DNA of 25,560 nucleotides from DATAEU01 sp046724395. GTDB lineage: Bacteria > Actinomycetota > UBA4738 > HRBIN12. The notes under the pieces were generated by a model, which was not told where the DNA came from, searched no databases, and saw only the letters and a program-made list of their open reading frames with translations. The stretch lies in the NCBI GenBank assembly GCA_046724395.1, contig JBKOWM010000084.1:1-25560 (forward strand), read 5' to 3'. Numbering within the stretch: the stretch's first letter is position 1; each line of letters starts with the position of its first letter. The position numbers and the translations under genes were made by a program. Positions 1 through 7,432 of the stretch are shown here, one piece after another.

Positions 1-2
1 CA

Positions 3-797
3 ATCGCGGTCTGTCGCGACCTACGCAAGGAGCGGATCGGGGCCGTGCTCGACCACCTGGGCGAGAACGTGCGGGCGCCCGAACAGGCCGCGCAGGCGGT
101 CCGGGACTACATCCGCGCCGTCGAGCGGATCCGCCACGAGGGGGACGTAGATGCGTATGTCTCCGTCAAGCTGACGCAACTCGGGCTCGACTTCTCCGAG
201 GAGCTCTGCACCGCAAATGTCGAGGAGGTGTTGGGGGCGGCGGCCCTCGGGGACGTCCTCGTGATGATCGACATGGAGAGCTCCGTGTACGTCGACCGGA
301 CGCTTCGCGTCTTCGGAGACCTCCGGCGACGGCACGAGGGAGTGGGCGTGTGCCTCCAGGCGTACTTGCATCGGACTCCCGCCGACGTCGATGCGCTTCC
401 GGCGGGCTCCCTCATCCGGCTCGTCAAGGGGGCCTATCTGGAGCCGCCCGAGGTTGCGATCGGCTCGCGGCGCGAGGTGGACCTCGCGTTCGCGCGGCTC
501 TTCGCGACCCTCGTCTCGCGAGGTCACGGCGTCCACGTCGCGACGCACGACCCGGCGCTCCTCGCCGGCGCCCGCCGGTACGTCGAGCGGGAGGGAATCG
601 ACGCCGCACGCGTCGAGTATCAGATGCTTTACGGTGTGCGGCGCGACCTCCAGGCGTCGCTGGCGGCCGAGGGCCTGCCGGTGCGCGTGTACGTTCCGTA
701 CGGAACGGAGTGGTATCCGTATCTGACGCGACGTCTGGCCGAGCGCCCGGCGAACGTGTGGTTCTTCCTCTCGAACCTGGTGAGGTTTTGGCGATGA
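3..797 (+). CDS. Proline dehydrogenase (5' end outside window)
   Basis: FAD-dependent proline dehydrogenase, which oxidises L-proline to 1-pyrroline-5-carboxylate (P5C), the first step of proline catabolism. The frame is open from base 3, so the start lies upstream; the residues before the first in-window GTG (45) still look like family sequence (ERIGAVLDHLGENV). TIM-barrel motifs visible in order are SVKLTQLG, IDMES, GVCLQAYLHRT, IRLVKGAYLEP, VATHDP, YQMLYGVR and a C-terminal YLTRRLAERPAN. The last two carry the tyrosine and paired arginines that bind proline in this family. About 265 codons are present; monofunctional enzymes have about 300, so only the N-terminus is missing. It is a stand-alone enzyme, not a PutA fusion. 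Its TGA overlaps the proC ATG by four bases, implying translational coupling. Confidence 0.93.
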   Translation: MAVCRDLRKERIGAVLDHLGENVRAPEQAAQAVRDYIRAVERIRHEGDVDAYVSVKLTQLGLDFSEELCTANVEEVLGAAALGDVLVMIDMESSVYVDRTLRVFGDLRRRHEGVGVCLQAYLHRTPADVDALPAGSLIRLVKGAYLEPPEVAIGSRREVDLAFARLFATLVSRGHGVHVATHDPALLAGARRYVEREGIDAARVEYQMLYGVRRDLQASLAAEGLPVRVYVPYGTEWYPYLTRRLAERPANVWFFLSNLVRFWR

Positions 798-1657
798 CGG
801 CGGAGACGACGAGCGGACGGCGCGTGGCCTTCCTGGGCGGCGGCAAGATGGGCGAGGCGGTCGTCTCGGGTCTGATCCGCTCGGGCGGACGCGCGCCCGA
901 CGAGATCATCGTCACGGCACGGCGCGAGGAGCGCGCTCGCGAGCTGGCCGACCGCTACGGCGTCGCCACAACGCTTTCGAATCCCGAGGCCGTCCGGTCC
1001 GCCGACACGCTGGTGCTGATGGTCAAGCCTCAGGACATGGAGACGCTCCTCGAGCAGATCGCGGAGTCCGTCGACGCTGATCAGCTCGTCGTCAGCTTCG
1101 CGGCCGGCATCCGCACCTCCTTCGTGGAGAAGCACCTGTCCGCGGAAGTCCCGGTGGTTCGCGTGATGTCGAACGTCGCCGTGCTCGTCGACGAGGCGAT
1201 GTCGGTCGTCGCGCCGGGAGCGGCGGCCGACGACAAGCACCTGTCGGTGGCGGAGGAGCTTCTCGGTTATGTCGGTCGCGTGCTTCGCCTGCCCGAGACG
1301 CATCTCGACGCGATCACGGCGACGAGCGGCAGCGGACCGGCATACTTCTTCCTACTCGCGGAGGCGATGATCGAGGCGTGCATCCTGCTCGGCCTGTCGC
1401 GCGACGTCGCGACGGAGCTGATCATCCAGACGATGCTCGGCTCGGCCAAGATGCTGCGCGACACCGGCAAGCACCCCGTCGAGCTGCGCGAGATGGTGAC
1501 GTCGCCGGGCGGGACAACGATCGCCGCCATCCGCATCCTGGAGGAGACCGGGGTGCGAGCGGCGTTCTTGAACGCGATCGACGCCGCCCGGCATCGCAGC
1601 GCCGAGCTGGCGCAGGGCGGCGACGACGAAGAGAGCGCTCAAGCAGCGAAGCGGTAG
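794..1657 (+). CDS. proC: Pyrroline-5-carboxylate reductase
   Basis: NAD(P)H-dependent reduction of P5C to proline, the last step of proline synthesis. The ATG at 794 lies in the ATGA overlap with the proline dehydrogenase stop and is followed at once by a Rossmann fold with nucleotide loop FLGGGKMGEA (about residues 13-22). The C-terminal dimerisation domain carries SGSGPAYFFLL and the family signature TSPGGTT. The 287-residue length is slightly over the usual 270 or so. The last eight codons (from E280) and the TAG stop come from the first copy of the 36-base tandem repeat that begins at 1631, so the original C-terminus may have been altered. Coupling a proline-making enzyme to a proline-oxidising one is unusual and could support a proline/P5C redox cycle or recycling of excess P5C. 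Confidence 0.95.
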   Translation: MTAETTSGRRVAFLGGGKMGEAVVSGLIRSGGRAPDEIIVTARREERARELADRYGVATTLSNPEAVRSADTLVLMVKPQDMETLLEQIAESVDADQLVVSFAAGIRTSFVEKHLSAEVPVVRVMSNVAVLVDEAMSVVAPGAAADDKHLSVAEELLGYVGRVLRLPETHLDAITATSGSGPAYFFLLAEAMIEACILLGLSRDVATELIIQTMLGSAKMLRDTGKHPVELREMVTSPGGTTIAAIRILEETGVRAAFLNAIDAARHRSAELAQGGDDEESAQAAKR

Positions 1658-1731
1658 CGCGAACTAGAGAGCGCTCAAGCAGCGAAGCGGTAGCGCGAAC
1701 TAGAGAGCGCTCAAGCAGCGAAGCGGTAGCG
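1631..1731 (+). repeat. 36-base tandem repeat, 2.8 copies
   Basis: Perfect direct repeat: copies at 1631-1666 and 1667-1702, then 29 bases of a third at 1703-1731. The unit contains GCTCAAGCAGCGAAGCGGTAGC. The first copy supplies the last eight ProC codons and its stop. A related longer element occurs at 9126-9177 and its 3' half again at 22194-22220. There are no unique spacers, so this is not a CRISPR array. Confidence 0.95.
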
Positions 1732-1765
1732 GCGGCGGCATCGCCGATCGGATAGGAGCGAGTAC

Positions 1766-1888
1766 ATGGGCAGGGGAGACCGCGCGAAGGTGCGCTGGGC
1801 GCACGATCGGGAGCGCAAGAAGAAGGAAGCGGACAAGCGTAGGGCGACCGAGCGCGGCGCCGCACGCAAGGCGCAGCGCAGGCGCTGA
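1766..1888 (+). CDS. Small highly basic protein (40 aa), unknown
   Basis: ATG preceded by a strong Shine-Dalgarno AGGAG at 1754-1758 with a 7-base spacer, which is the main reason to call it. The 40-residue product begins MGRGDRAKVRWAHDRERKKK and ends ARKAQRRR; well over a third of its residues are Lys or Arg, and it has no hydrophobic segment. I do not recognise the family. The MGRGD(R/K) start recalls small ribosomal proteins of the bTHX type, but the rest does not match. It could be a ribosome- or nucleic-acid-binding protein; that is inference. It follows the proC repeat block and is six bases from the amidohydrolase start, so it is probably co-transcribed with it. Confidence 0.7.
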   Translation: MGRGDRAKVRWAHDRERKKKEADKRRATERGAARKAQRRR

Positions 1889-1894
1889 CCCCGC

Positions 1895-3523
1895 GTGTCG
1901 GCGGCCGATCTCGTCGTCCGCGGCGGTCGCGTTCTCACGCTCGATGCGCTCCGACCGTGGGCTGGCGCGGTCGCGGTGTCCGGTGAGCGCATCGTCGCCG
2001 TCGGCGACGACGCGGACGTCGCGCCGCTCGTCGGCCGCCGCACCGTCTCGATCGATGCGGGCCGGGGCCTCGTCCTCCCGGGTTTCGTCGACAGCCACAA
2101 CCATCTTCGGCTTGGCACGCCGGAGGGGCTCGACCTTTCAACGGCCGCGTCGCTCGACGAGATCCACTCGCTGATCCGCGAGCACGTGCGGGCGAACCCG
2201 TCGATCGAGTGGATCGAGGCGGGCAGATGGATCTACGCGGCGATCGACGGGGGCCGCAGCCCTACCGTCGACGATCTACCCGATGACGTCACGGCGGGGC
2301 GGCCGGCGTTCCTCACGTCGTACGACGCTCACACCGTTTGGATGAACCGGTCGGCCCTCGAGCGCTTCGGGATCCGGCGAGGAGCCGAGCGAGTTCCGTT
2401 CGGCACGGTCGAACTCGGTGAGGGCGGCGAGCCGACGGGCTTCGTCACGGACTTCGCCGTCATGGGGCTCTCGCGGGAGGGGCTCACCGCGCTCGAGCCC
2501 GTGCTCCCGGGTCTATCGAAGGACGCGCAGTATCGCCGGCTCGTGCGATCCCTCGACCTCGCGGCCTCGGTCGGCATCACGACGGCGGTCGAGCCGCAGA
2601 ACTCGGTCGACGACCTCGAACTGTTCGTGCGCGCGCGCGACGAGGGACGCATGGGGTCGCGGGTGGTCGCGGCGCTTTTCCATCCGGTCGGCGCCGGGCT
2701 CGACCAGCTCGACGCATTCGAGGAGGCGCGTCGCGCGTTCAACGATGATCGCTTCCGCGTCGCACCGGTGAAGCTCTACGTCGACGACGTGATCGAGCCG
2801 CGAACGGCGGCCATGCTCGACGACTACGCCGAGCACCCGGGCGAGCGCGGTGCGACGTTCTGGGAACCGGAGGCGTTCGCCGCACTCGTCGCCGAGCTCG
2901 ACCGTCGCGGGTTCCAGACGCTCACGCACGCGACCGGCGATCGCGGCGTGCGAACGGCGCTGGACGCGATCGAGCACGCCGGCGCAGTCAACGGACGTCG
3001 CGACGCCAGGCATCAGATCGTGCACTGCGAGCTCGTCCACCCCGACGATCAGACGAGGTTCGCGGCCCTCGGCGTCGTCGCGTGCATGCAGCCGCGACAT
3101 GCCTCCGCGGACCTCGTCGGCGGGGAGTGGCTGGACAACGTCGGCACCGAGCGGCAGCGATACGGCTTTCCGTGGCGGTCGCTCCGAGACGCCGGGGCGG
3201 CGCTGGCCTTCTCCAGCGACTACGACGTCGCCGAGATGGACCCCCTGGTCGGCGTCTACACGGCGCTGACGCGCGCGAGGCTCGATGGAAGCGATGCGTG
3301 GGCGACGGAGCAGTGCGTCGACCTCGAGACGGCGATCCGCGCGTACACCGTCGGTGGTGCGTTCGCGATCCACGCGGAGGGCGATCGCGGTTCGATCTCC
3401 GTGGGAGCGTACGCCGATCTGGTCGTCTTGGATCGCGACCCGTTCCGGATCGAACCGGCGGCGCTTCTCCAGACGCCCATCCGCACGACGATCGTGGCGG
3501 GCGACGTGGTCTACGGAGGTTGA
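1895..3523 (+). CDS. YtcJ-like amidohydrolase (amidohydrolase family 3)
   Basis: Metal-dependent hydrolase of the urease/amidohydrolase superfamily, YtcJ-like branch; 542 residues is the usual length. The N-terminal beta-sandwich strand (LVVRGGRVLTLD) is followed by GLVLPGFVDSHNHL with the HxH metal ligands at about H68 and H70. Later come TSYDAHTVWMN, LYVDDVIEPRTA (with the lysine position typical of the family just before it), LTHATGDRGV, QIVHCELVHPDD and the C-terminal GSISVGAYADLVVLDRDP. The substrate cannot be told; members act on N-acyl or cyclic amide compounds. The GTG start lies six bases after the small basic ORF and has no clear Shine-Dalgarno, so translation may be coupled. Its stop overlaps the convergent FAH-family gene by 13 bases, leaving no room for a terminator. 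Confidence 0.9.
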   Translation: MSAADLVVRGGRVLTLDALRPWAGAVAVSGERIVAVGDDADVAPLVGRRTVSIDAGRGLVLPGFVDSHNHLRLGTPEGLDLSTAASLDEIHSLIREHVRANPSIEWIEAGRWIYAAIDGGRSPTVDDLPDDVTAGRPAFLTSYDAHTVWMNRSALERFGIRRGAERVPFGTVELGEGGEPTGFVTDFAVMGLSREGLTALEPVLPGLSKDAQYRRLVRSLDLAASVGITTAVEPQNSVDDLELFVRARDEGRMGSRVVAALFHPVGAGLDQLDAFEEARRAFNDDRFRVAPVKLYVDDVIEPRTAAMLDDYAEHPGERGATFWEPEAFAALVAELDRRGFQTLTHATGDRGVRTALDAIEHAGAVNGRRDARHQIVHCELVHPDDQTRFAALGVVACMQPRHASADLVGGEWLDNVGTERQRYGFPWRSLRDAGAALAFSSDYDVAEMDPLVGVYTALTRARLDGSDAWATEQCVDLETAIRAYTVGGAFAIHAEGDRGSISVGAYADLVVLDRDPFRIEPAALLQTPIRTTIVAGDVVYGG

Positions 3524-4368
3524 CGTCCGCCGCGCTCAGCGGGACGCCCGATACGGTTGCGGAGCACGCCGACTTCCTCGGCCTCGAGTTCGATGCTCGC
3601 CCCCGGCCATACCCGCCGCTCATCGCGTCGGACGTCGAACGGGCTGGAGGCGAACGTCTCGCCGGGCGCCAGGGCGTCGAGCCGGGACGCCGCCGCGACG
3701 GCCGCCATGAGATCGGTTGCGGTCCCGTTCAGGTTTCCCTTGGCCCATTGCTCGCCGTCGACCCGGACCGTGAGCATCGTCGTCTGAGGGTCGACCTCGT
3801 CCGGGGTGACGATGCAAGGACCCATCGCGAGAGGGAGCGGCTGCGTGCGGCGCGTCGGGTCCCCCGTTACGTCGCGAACTGCGCAGTCGTTGACGAGCGT
3901 GTACCCGAACACCGAAGCCGACGTCGGTTCCCCGGTCCCCCTCGGGACGGACCGTCGCAGGACGGCGGCGACCTTCGGCACGTAATCGAGCCATCCAGCC
4001 CAGGCCGGCCACGCGATCTCCTCGTCGGGGCCCACGATCCGTCGCACGGCCTCGCCCCCGTCATCCGTCCGGAGCGAGGCCGGGAGCAACGGGACCAGCA
4101 GACGCGGGCTCGCGACCACGCAGGCTTCGACCTCGTGTCGTTCTAGGGCGGCGCGGGCGGCGTCGAGCACCGTCCCCCCGTTGCGCGCTACGAGCGCCTC
4201 CATGGTGGCGGGGAAGGCTGGGTGCCCGACGGCGTCGGGCAGGTCCACCACCTCGCCCCAAAGCAACGCTCCCAGTCGCCGGTGCCCCCTCCGGTCGAAG
4301 GTCACGAGCCTCAAGGGAGGCCGATGATACGCCCGTCCGTGGCGGCTTTCCGGACTTCGGCTCATCAA
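3511..4368 (-). CDS. Fumarylacetoacetase-family protein with altered metal site
   Basis: Belongs to the fumarylacetoacetate hydrolase (FAH) fold family: N-terminal LRLVTFDRRGHRRLGAL and VVDL, then a core with VFGYTLVNDCAVRDVT, QPLPLAMGPCIVTPDEVD, VDGEQWAKGNLN and a C-terminal GVLRNRIG. Active relatives bind Mg2+/Mn2+ through a D-Y-E-x-E motif and a later Asp. Here that motif reads LDYVPKVAAV, so both glutamates are replaced (V130, K132), each explicable by one base change from GAG. The later Asp (D161 in VNDCAVRD) is kept. It is therefore likely catalytically altered or a non-enzymatic homologue; a sequence error at both codons is less likely because the frame is intact. The ATG at 4368 lacks a clear Shine-Dalgarno; an internal TTG before RLVTFD is possible. 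285 residues. Confidence 0.8.
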   Translation of the reverse strand: MMSRSPESRHGRAYHRPPLRLVTFDRRGHRRLGALLWGEVVDLPDAVGHPAFPATMEALVARNGGTVLDAARAALERHEVEACVVASPRLLVPLLPASLRTDDGGEAVRRIVGPDEEIAWPAWAGWLDYVPKVAAVLRRSVPRGTGEPTSASVFGYTLVNDCAVRDVTGDPTRRTQPLPLAMGPCIVTPDEVDPQTTMLTVRVDGEQWAKGNLNGTATDLMAAVAAASRLDALAPGETFASSPFDVRRDERRVWPGASIELEAEEVGVLRNRIGRPAERGGRQPP

Positions 4369-4418
4369 CCGGCGGTCGATCGCGGGGTCGGGGGCGGCAG
4401 CGACGGCGCCGCGCGGAC

Positions 4419-4448
4419 TTGGGCCGAGTTCGGGGGCGCGGATACGAT
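4419..4448 (+). promoter_or_regulatory. Candidate promoter for the P5C dehydrogenase operon
   Basis: TTGGGC at 4419-4424 and TACGAT at 4443-4448, separated by 18 bases, resemble sigma-70 -35 and -10 boxes (actinobacterial -10 TANNNT). They lie in the 131-base gap between the divergent FAH-family gene and the dehydrogenase, leaving a leader of about 45 bases with a strong Shine-Dalgarno at 4485-4491. Sequence match only. Confidence 0.4.
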
Positions 4449-4499
4449 AGGGGTCGTCACGGCGGCTATTTCCCGCGCTCTTCGAAGGAGGCGTTCCGC

Positions 4500-6065
4500 A
4501 TGGCGCAGCAGGGCTTCCGCATCACGTACGCCACGATGTCCGCGGACAACGAGGAGCTGCACGAGCTCTACGACCAGGGGATCGAGAAGGCGAGGTCCTG
4601 GCTCGGACAGAAGCACCAGCTGTTTGTGAACGGGCAGGGACGAGACGGGTCCGGCTTCAAGGAGGCGAGGTCGCCGATCGACGGCACTGTGATCGGTGAA
4701 TTCGCGCAGGGCACGCGCGAGGACGTTCGCGACGCCGTGCGAGCGGCCAAGGACTTCTTTCCGACGTGGGCGAACACGCCGTGGCGGGAGCGAGTGTCCA
4801 TCATCCGAAGGGCGGCCGATCTCATCAGCGAGCAGCGCAACGAGCTCTCCGCGCTGATGGCGATGGAGGTCGGCAAGAACCGCCTCGAAGCCCTCGGCGA
4901 CGTCGAGGAGTCCGCGGACCTGCTGCGTTGGAACGCCAACGAGATGGAGAAGCACGAGGGGTTCACGCAGCCGATGCAGTCGATGGGGTCGCCCGGCGAG
5001 TACTACGACATCCTGCGCCCGTTCGGCGTCTGGGCCGTCATCAGCCCGTTCAACTTCCCGATGGCGCTGGCGGCGGGCCCCTCGAGCGGTGCGCTCGTCG
5101 CCGGGAACTGCGTCGTGTTCAAGCCCGCGCACATGGGTGTGTTCACCGGGCTGAAGTTGTATGAGATGTACATGGCCGCCGGCGTGCCGGCCGGCGCGTT
5201 CCACTACCTGAGCGGCGCCGGCTCCGTCGTCGGCGACGAGATCGTGAACCACCCCGACGTCGCCGGCATCACCTTCACGGGCTCGTACGAGGTCGGCATG
5301 GGCATCTACAAGAACTTCGCCAAGGATTTCCCCAAGCCGGTCATCTGCGAGATGGGCGGCAAGAATCCCGCCATCGTGAGCGAGAAAGCAGATCTCGAGA
5401 AGGCGACGGACGGGGTCCTTCGCTCGGCGTTCGGGTTCGGTGGGCAGAAGTGCTCCGCCTGCTCGCGGGTGTACGTGCACCGCAGCGTGTACGACGAGTT
5501 CGTGAACATGCTCAGGGAGAAGACGGAGAAGATTCGGGTCGGCAATCCCCTCGACAGGGACGTCTACCTGGGGCCCGTGATCGACGAGAACGCCGTCCAG
5601 ACCTTCGAAGAGGCTTCGGCCGAGGCGAAGAAGAACGGCCGAGTCATCACCGGCGGTGAGCGCCTGACCGACGGCCAGCTCGCGAGCGGCACCTTCGTCC
5701 AGCCGACAATCGCCGAGGTCCCGCTCGACAGCTGGATCTGGAAGAAGGAGCTCTTCGTGCCGTTCGTCTCGGTCGCGCCGTACGACGATCTCAACGATGC
5801 GATCCGCCTGGCGAACGACACCGAGTACGGCCTCACGGCGGGCTTCTACAGCGAGGATCGCGCCGAGATCGACAGGTGGCTCAACTCGATCGAGGCGGGC
5901 GTGATCTACGTGAATCGGCGCGCCGGCGCGACGACCGGTGCCTGGCCCGGCGTCCAGCCGTTTGGCGGCTGGAAGGGCTCCGGCACGACGGGCAAGGCCG
6001 GTGGCGGTCCCTACTACGTCCAGCAGTACCTGCGCGAGCAGTCTCGGACGGTGATCGAGGAGTGA
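4500..6065 (+). CDS. L-glutamate gamma-semialdehyde (P5C) dehydrogenase
   Basis: NAD+-dependent aldehyde dehydrogenase that oxidises glutamate-5-semialdehyde (the open form of P5C) to glutamate, completing proline breakdown. The 521-residue length fits the RocA/PruA group. Visible motifs: ISPFNFPMA, cofactor-site FTGSYEVG, general-base glutamate E284 in CEMGGKNP, catalytic C318 in FGFGGQKCSACSR, and the C-terminal PFGGWKGSGTTGKAGGG typical of P5C dehydrogenases. The ATG at 4500 is chosen because AAGGAGG (4485-4491) precedes it by 8 bases. It is the first gene of a run and its stop overlaps the aminotransferase GTG by four bases. Proline dehydrogenase lies about 3.7 kb upstream, so both halves of proline oxidation are in the window, in separate transcription units. 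Confidence 0.95.
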   Translation: MAQQGFRITYATMSADNEELHELYDQGIEKARSWLGQKHQLFVNGQGRDGSGFKEARSPIDGTVIGEFAQGTREDVRDAVRAAKDFFPTWANTPWRERVSIIRRAADLISEQRNELSALMAMEVGKNRLEALGDVEESADLLRWNANEMEKHEGFTQPMQSMGSPGEYYDILRPFGVWAVISPFNFPMALAAGPSSGALVAGNCVVFKPAHMGVFTGLKLYEMYMAAGVPAGAFHYLSGAGSVVGDEIVNHPDVAGITFTGSYEVGMGIYKNFAKDFPKPVICEMGGKNPAIVSEKADLEKATDGVLRSAFGFGGQKCSACSRVYVHRSVYDEFVNMLREKTEKIRVGNPLDRDVYLGPVIDENAVQTFEEASAEAKKNGRVITGGERLTDGQLASGTFVQPTIAEVPLDSWIWKKELFVPFVSVAPYDDLNDAIRLANDTEYGLTAGFYSEDRAEIDRWLNSIEAGVIYVNRRAGATTGAWPGVQPFGGWKGSGTTGKAGGGPYYVQQYLREQSRTVIEE

Positions 6066-7354
6066 GCACCGCCGAAGTCGCGGATCTCGCGCGCGCTCAG
6101 GCGCCCCGGCTCGTCACCGACGTGCCGGGGCCGGAGGCCGTCGCTCGGATCGAGCGCGACCGCAAGGTCACGAGCCCGTCGCTTCCGAGGGTGTACCCGT
6201 TCGTGCCGAAGCGGGGGGCGGGCTCGGTGCTCGAGGACGTCGACGGGAACCTGTTCCTCGACCTCAACGCCGGCATCGCCGTCACGTCGACCGGCCACGC
6301 TCATCCGGCCGTCGTCAGGGCAATTCAGGAGCAGGCGGAGGCGCTGTTGCATTACTCGGGCAGCGATTTCTTCCTCCCCATCTACTCCGATGTGTGCGAG
6401 CGCCTCGACCGCATCGCTCCGATGAGCAAGCCCGTTCGAAGCTTCCTGACGAACTCGGGAACCGAGGCCGTCGAGGCGGCGATCAAGCTCGCCCGACACG
6501 CGACGCGCCGGCAGTACGTGATCGGCTTCTACGGCGCGTTTCACGGCCGTTCCTACGGCAGCGTGTCAGTGACCGCGAGCAAGGCCAAGTACCACGAGGG
6601 TTTCGGCCCCATGCTTCCGGGCGTCCTGCACGCGTTCTACGGCGATTTCGACTTCATCGAGCGGGTGCTCTTCAGGAGGATGGTGTCGCCGCGAGAGGTC
6701 GCCGCAGTCGTCGTCGAGCCGGTCCTCGGCGAGGGTGGCTACGTGTTTCCTCCGCAGGGATGGCTGGCGTATCTGCGTGAGCTGTGCGACCGTCACGGGA
6801 TCCTGCTCGTCGCGGACGAGGTCCAGAGCGGGATGGGCCGGACGGGAGCGTGGTGGGCGATCCAACACGCCGGGGTCGAGCCCGACATCCTGCTCACCGG
6901 CAAGGGGATCGCGAGCGGCATGCCGCTTGGTGGAATGGTGGCGCGCGAGGATCTGATGACGTGGGACAGCGGCGCCCACGGGTCGACGTACGGCGGCAAC
7001 CCGGTAGCGTGCGCGGCCGCGCTCGCGACGATCGCCGTCATCGAGGACGAGAGCCTGATGGCCAACGCAGTCGAAGTCGGCGGTGTGCTCATGGAGGGGC
7101 TGCGCGCGTTCCAGAACGAGTACCCGATGATCGTCGACGTGCGCGGACGCGGGCTCATGATCGGCGTGCAGCTGCCCGATCACGACCACATGGTCGCCGT
7201 GGAAGACGCCGCGTTCCGGCGCGGGCTGCTCGTCCTGGGGGCGGGGGACGATGTCGTGCGAGTGTCGCCCCCGCTCGTCTTCCGCAGCGACCAGGCCGAG
7301 ACGGCGCTCGAGGTCTTCGGCGAGGCGCTCGCCGAGGTCGCCCGCGGCGCCTGA
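6062..7354 (+). CDS. Class III aminotransferase (GABA/ornithine type)
   Basis: PLP-dependent fold-type I aminotransferase, 430 residues. GTG at 6062 in a GTGA overlap with the dehydrogenase stop. Motifs: VDGNLFLDLNAGIAV, NSGTEAVEAAIKLAR, FYGAFHGRSYGS, VVVEPVLGEGG, VADEVQSGMGRTG with the pyridine-nitrogen Asp (D252), and TGKGIASGMPLGG with the PLP lysine K281. The RVYPFVPKRGAGS start and overall pattern resemble the acetylornithine-aminotransferase-family group that includes GABA and ornithine delta-aminotransferases. Because it is translationally coupled to P5C dehydrogenase, an ornithine delta-aminotransferase producing glutamate semialdehyde would make metabolic sense. A GABA or other omega-amino-acid substrate cannot be excluded. 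Confidence 0.9.
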   Translation: MSTAEVADLARAQAPRLVTDVPGPEAVARIERDRKVTSPSLPRVYPFVPKRGAGSVLEDVDGNLFLDLNAGIAVTSTGHAHPAVVRAIQEQAEALLHYSGSDFFLPIYSDVCERLDRIAPMSKPVRSFLTNSGTEAVEAAIKLARHATRRQYVIGFYGAFHGRSYGSVSVTASKAKYHEGFGPMLPGVLHAFYGDFDFIERVLFRRMVSPREVAAVVVEPVLGEGGYVFPPQGWLAYLRELCDRHGILLVADEVQSGMGRTGAWWAIQHAGVEPDILLTGKGIASGMPLGGMVAREDLMTWDSGAHGSTYGGNPVACAAALATIAVIEDESLMANAVEVGGVLMEGLRAFQNEYPMIVDVRGRGLMIGVQLPDHDHMVAVEDAAFRRGLLVLGAGDDVVRVSPPLVFRSDQAETALEVFGEALAEVARGA

Positions 7355-7362
7355 GCCGAGGA

Positions 7363-7431
7363 ATGCCACCGGGCGTCGAGTTCTGCGTCCTGCGTCGCCC
7401 CGACGACGGCTGGTCCCCGGAGGATCGCTAG
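7363..7431 (+). CDS. Possible 22-codon small ORF ahead of the CoA-transferase
   Basis: An ATG frame of 22 codons fills the gap between the aminotransferase and the CoA-transferase; its TAG ends one base before the GTG of subunit A. The product starts MPPGVEFCVLRR and ends SPEDR. Codon third positions are GC-rich like neighbouring genes. Against it, the only purine-rich stretch (GAGGA) abuts the ATG, which is too close for a normal Shine-Dalgarno. Could be a coupling peptide or chance. Confidence 0.22.
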   Translation: MPPGVEFCVLRRPDDGWSPEDR

Positions 7432-7432
7432 C

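Noticed and set aside
1631..1731. Possible CRISPR array
   Set aside because: The repeats are directly adjacent with no unique spacers and only 2.8 copies; no cas genes are present.
2513..3373. Long antisense frame over the amidohydrolase gene
   Set aside because: It mirrors the GC-rich codon thirds of the real gene; its protein is Arg/His/Asp-rich with no recognisable domain.
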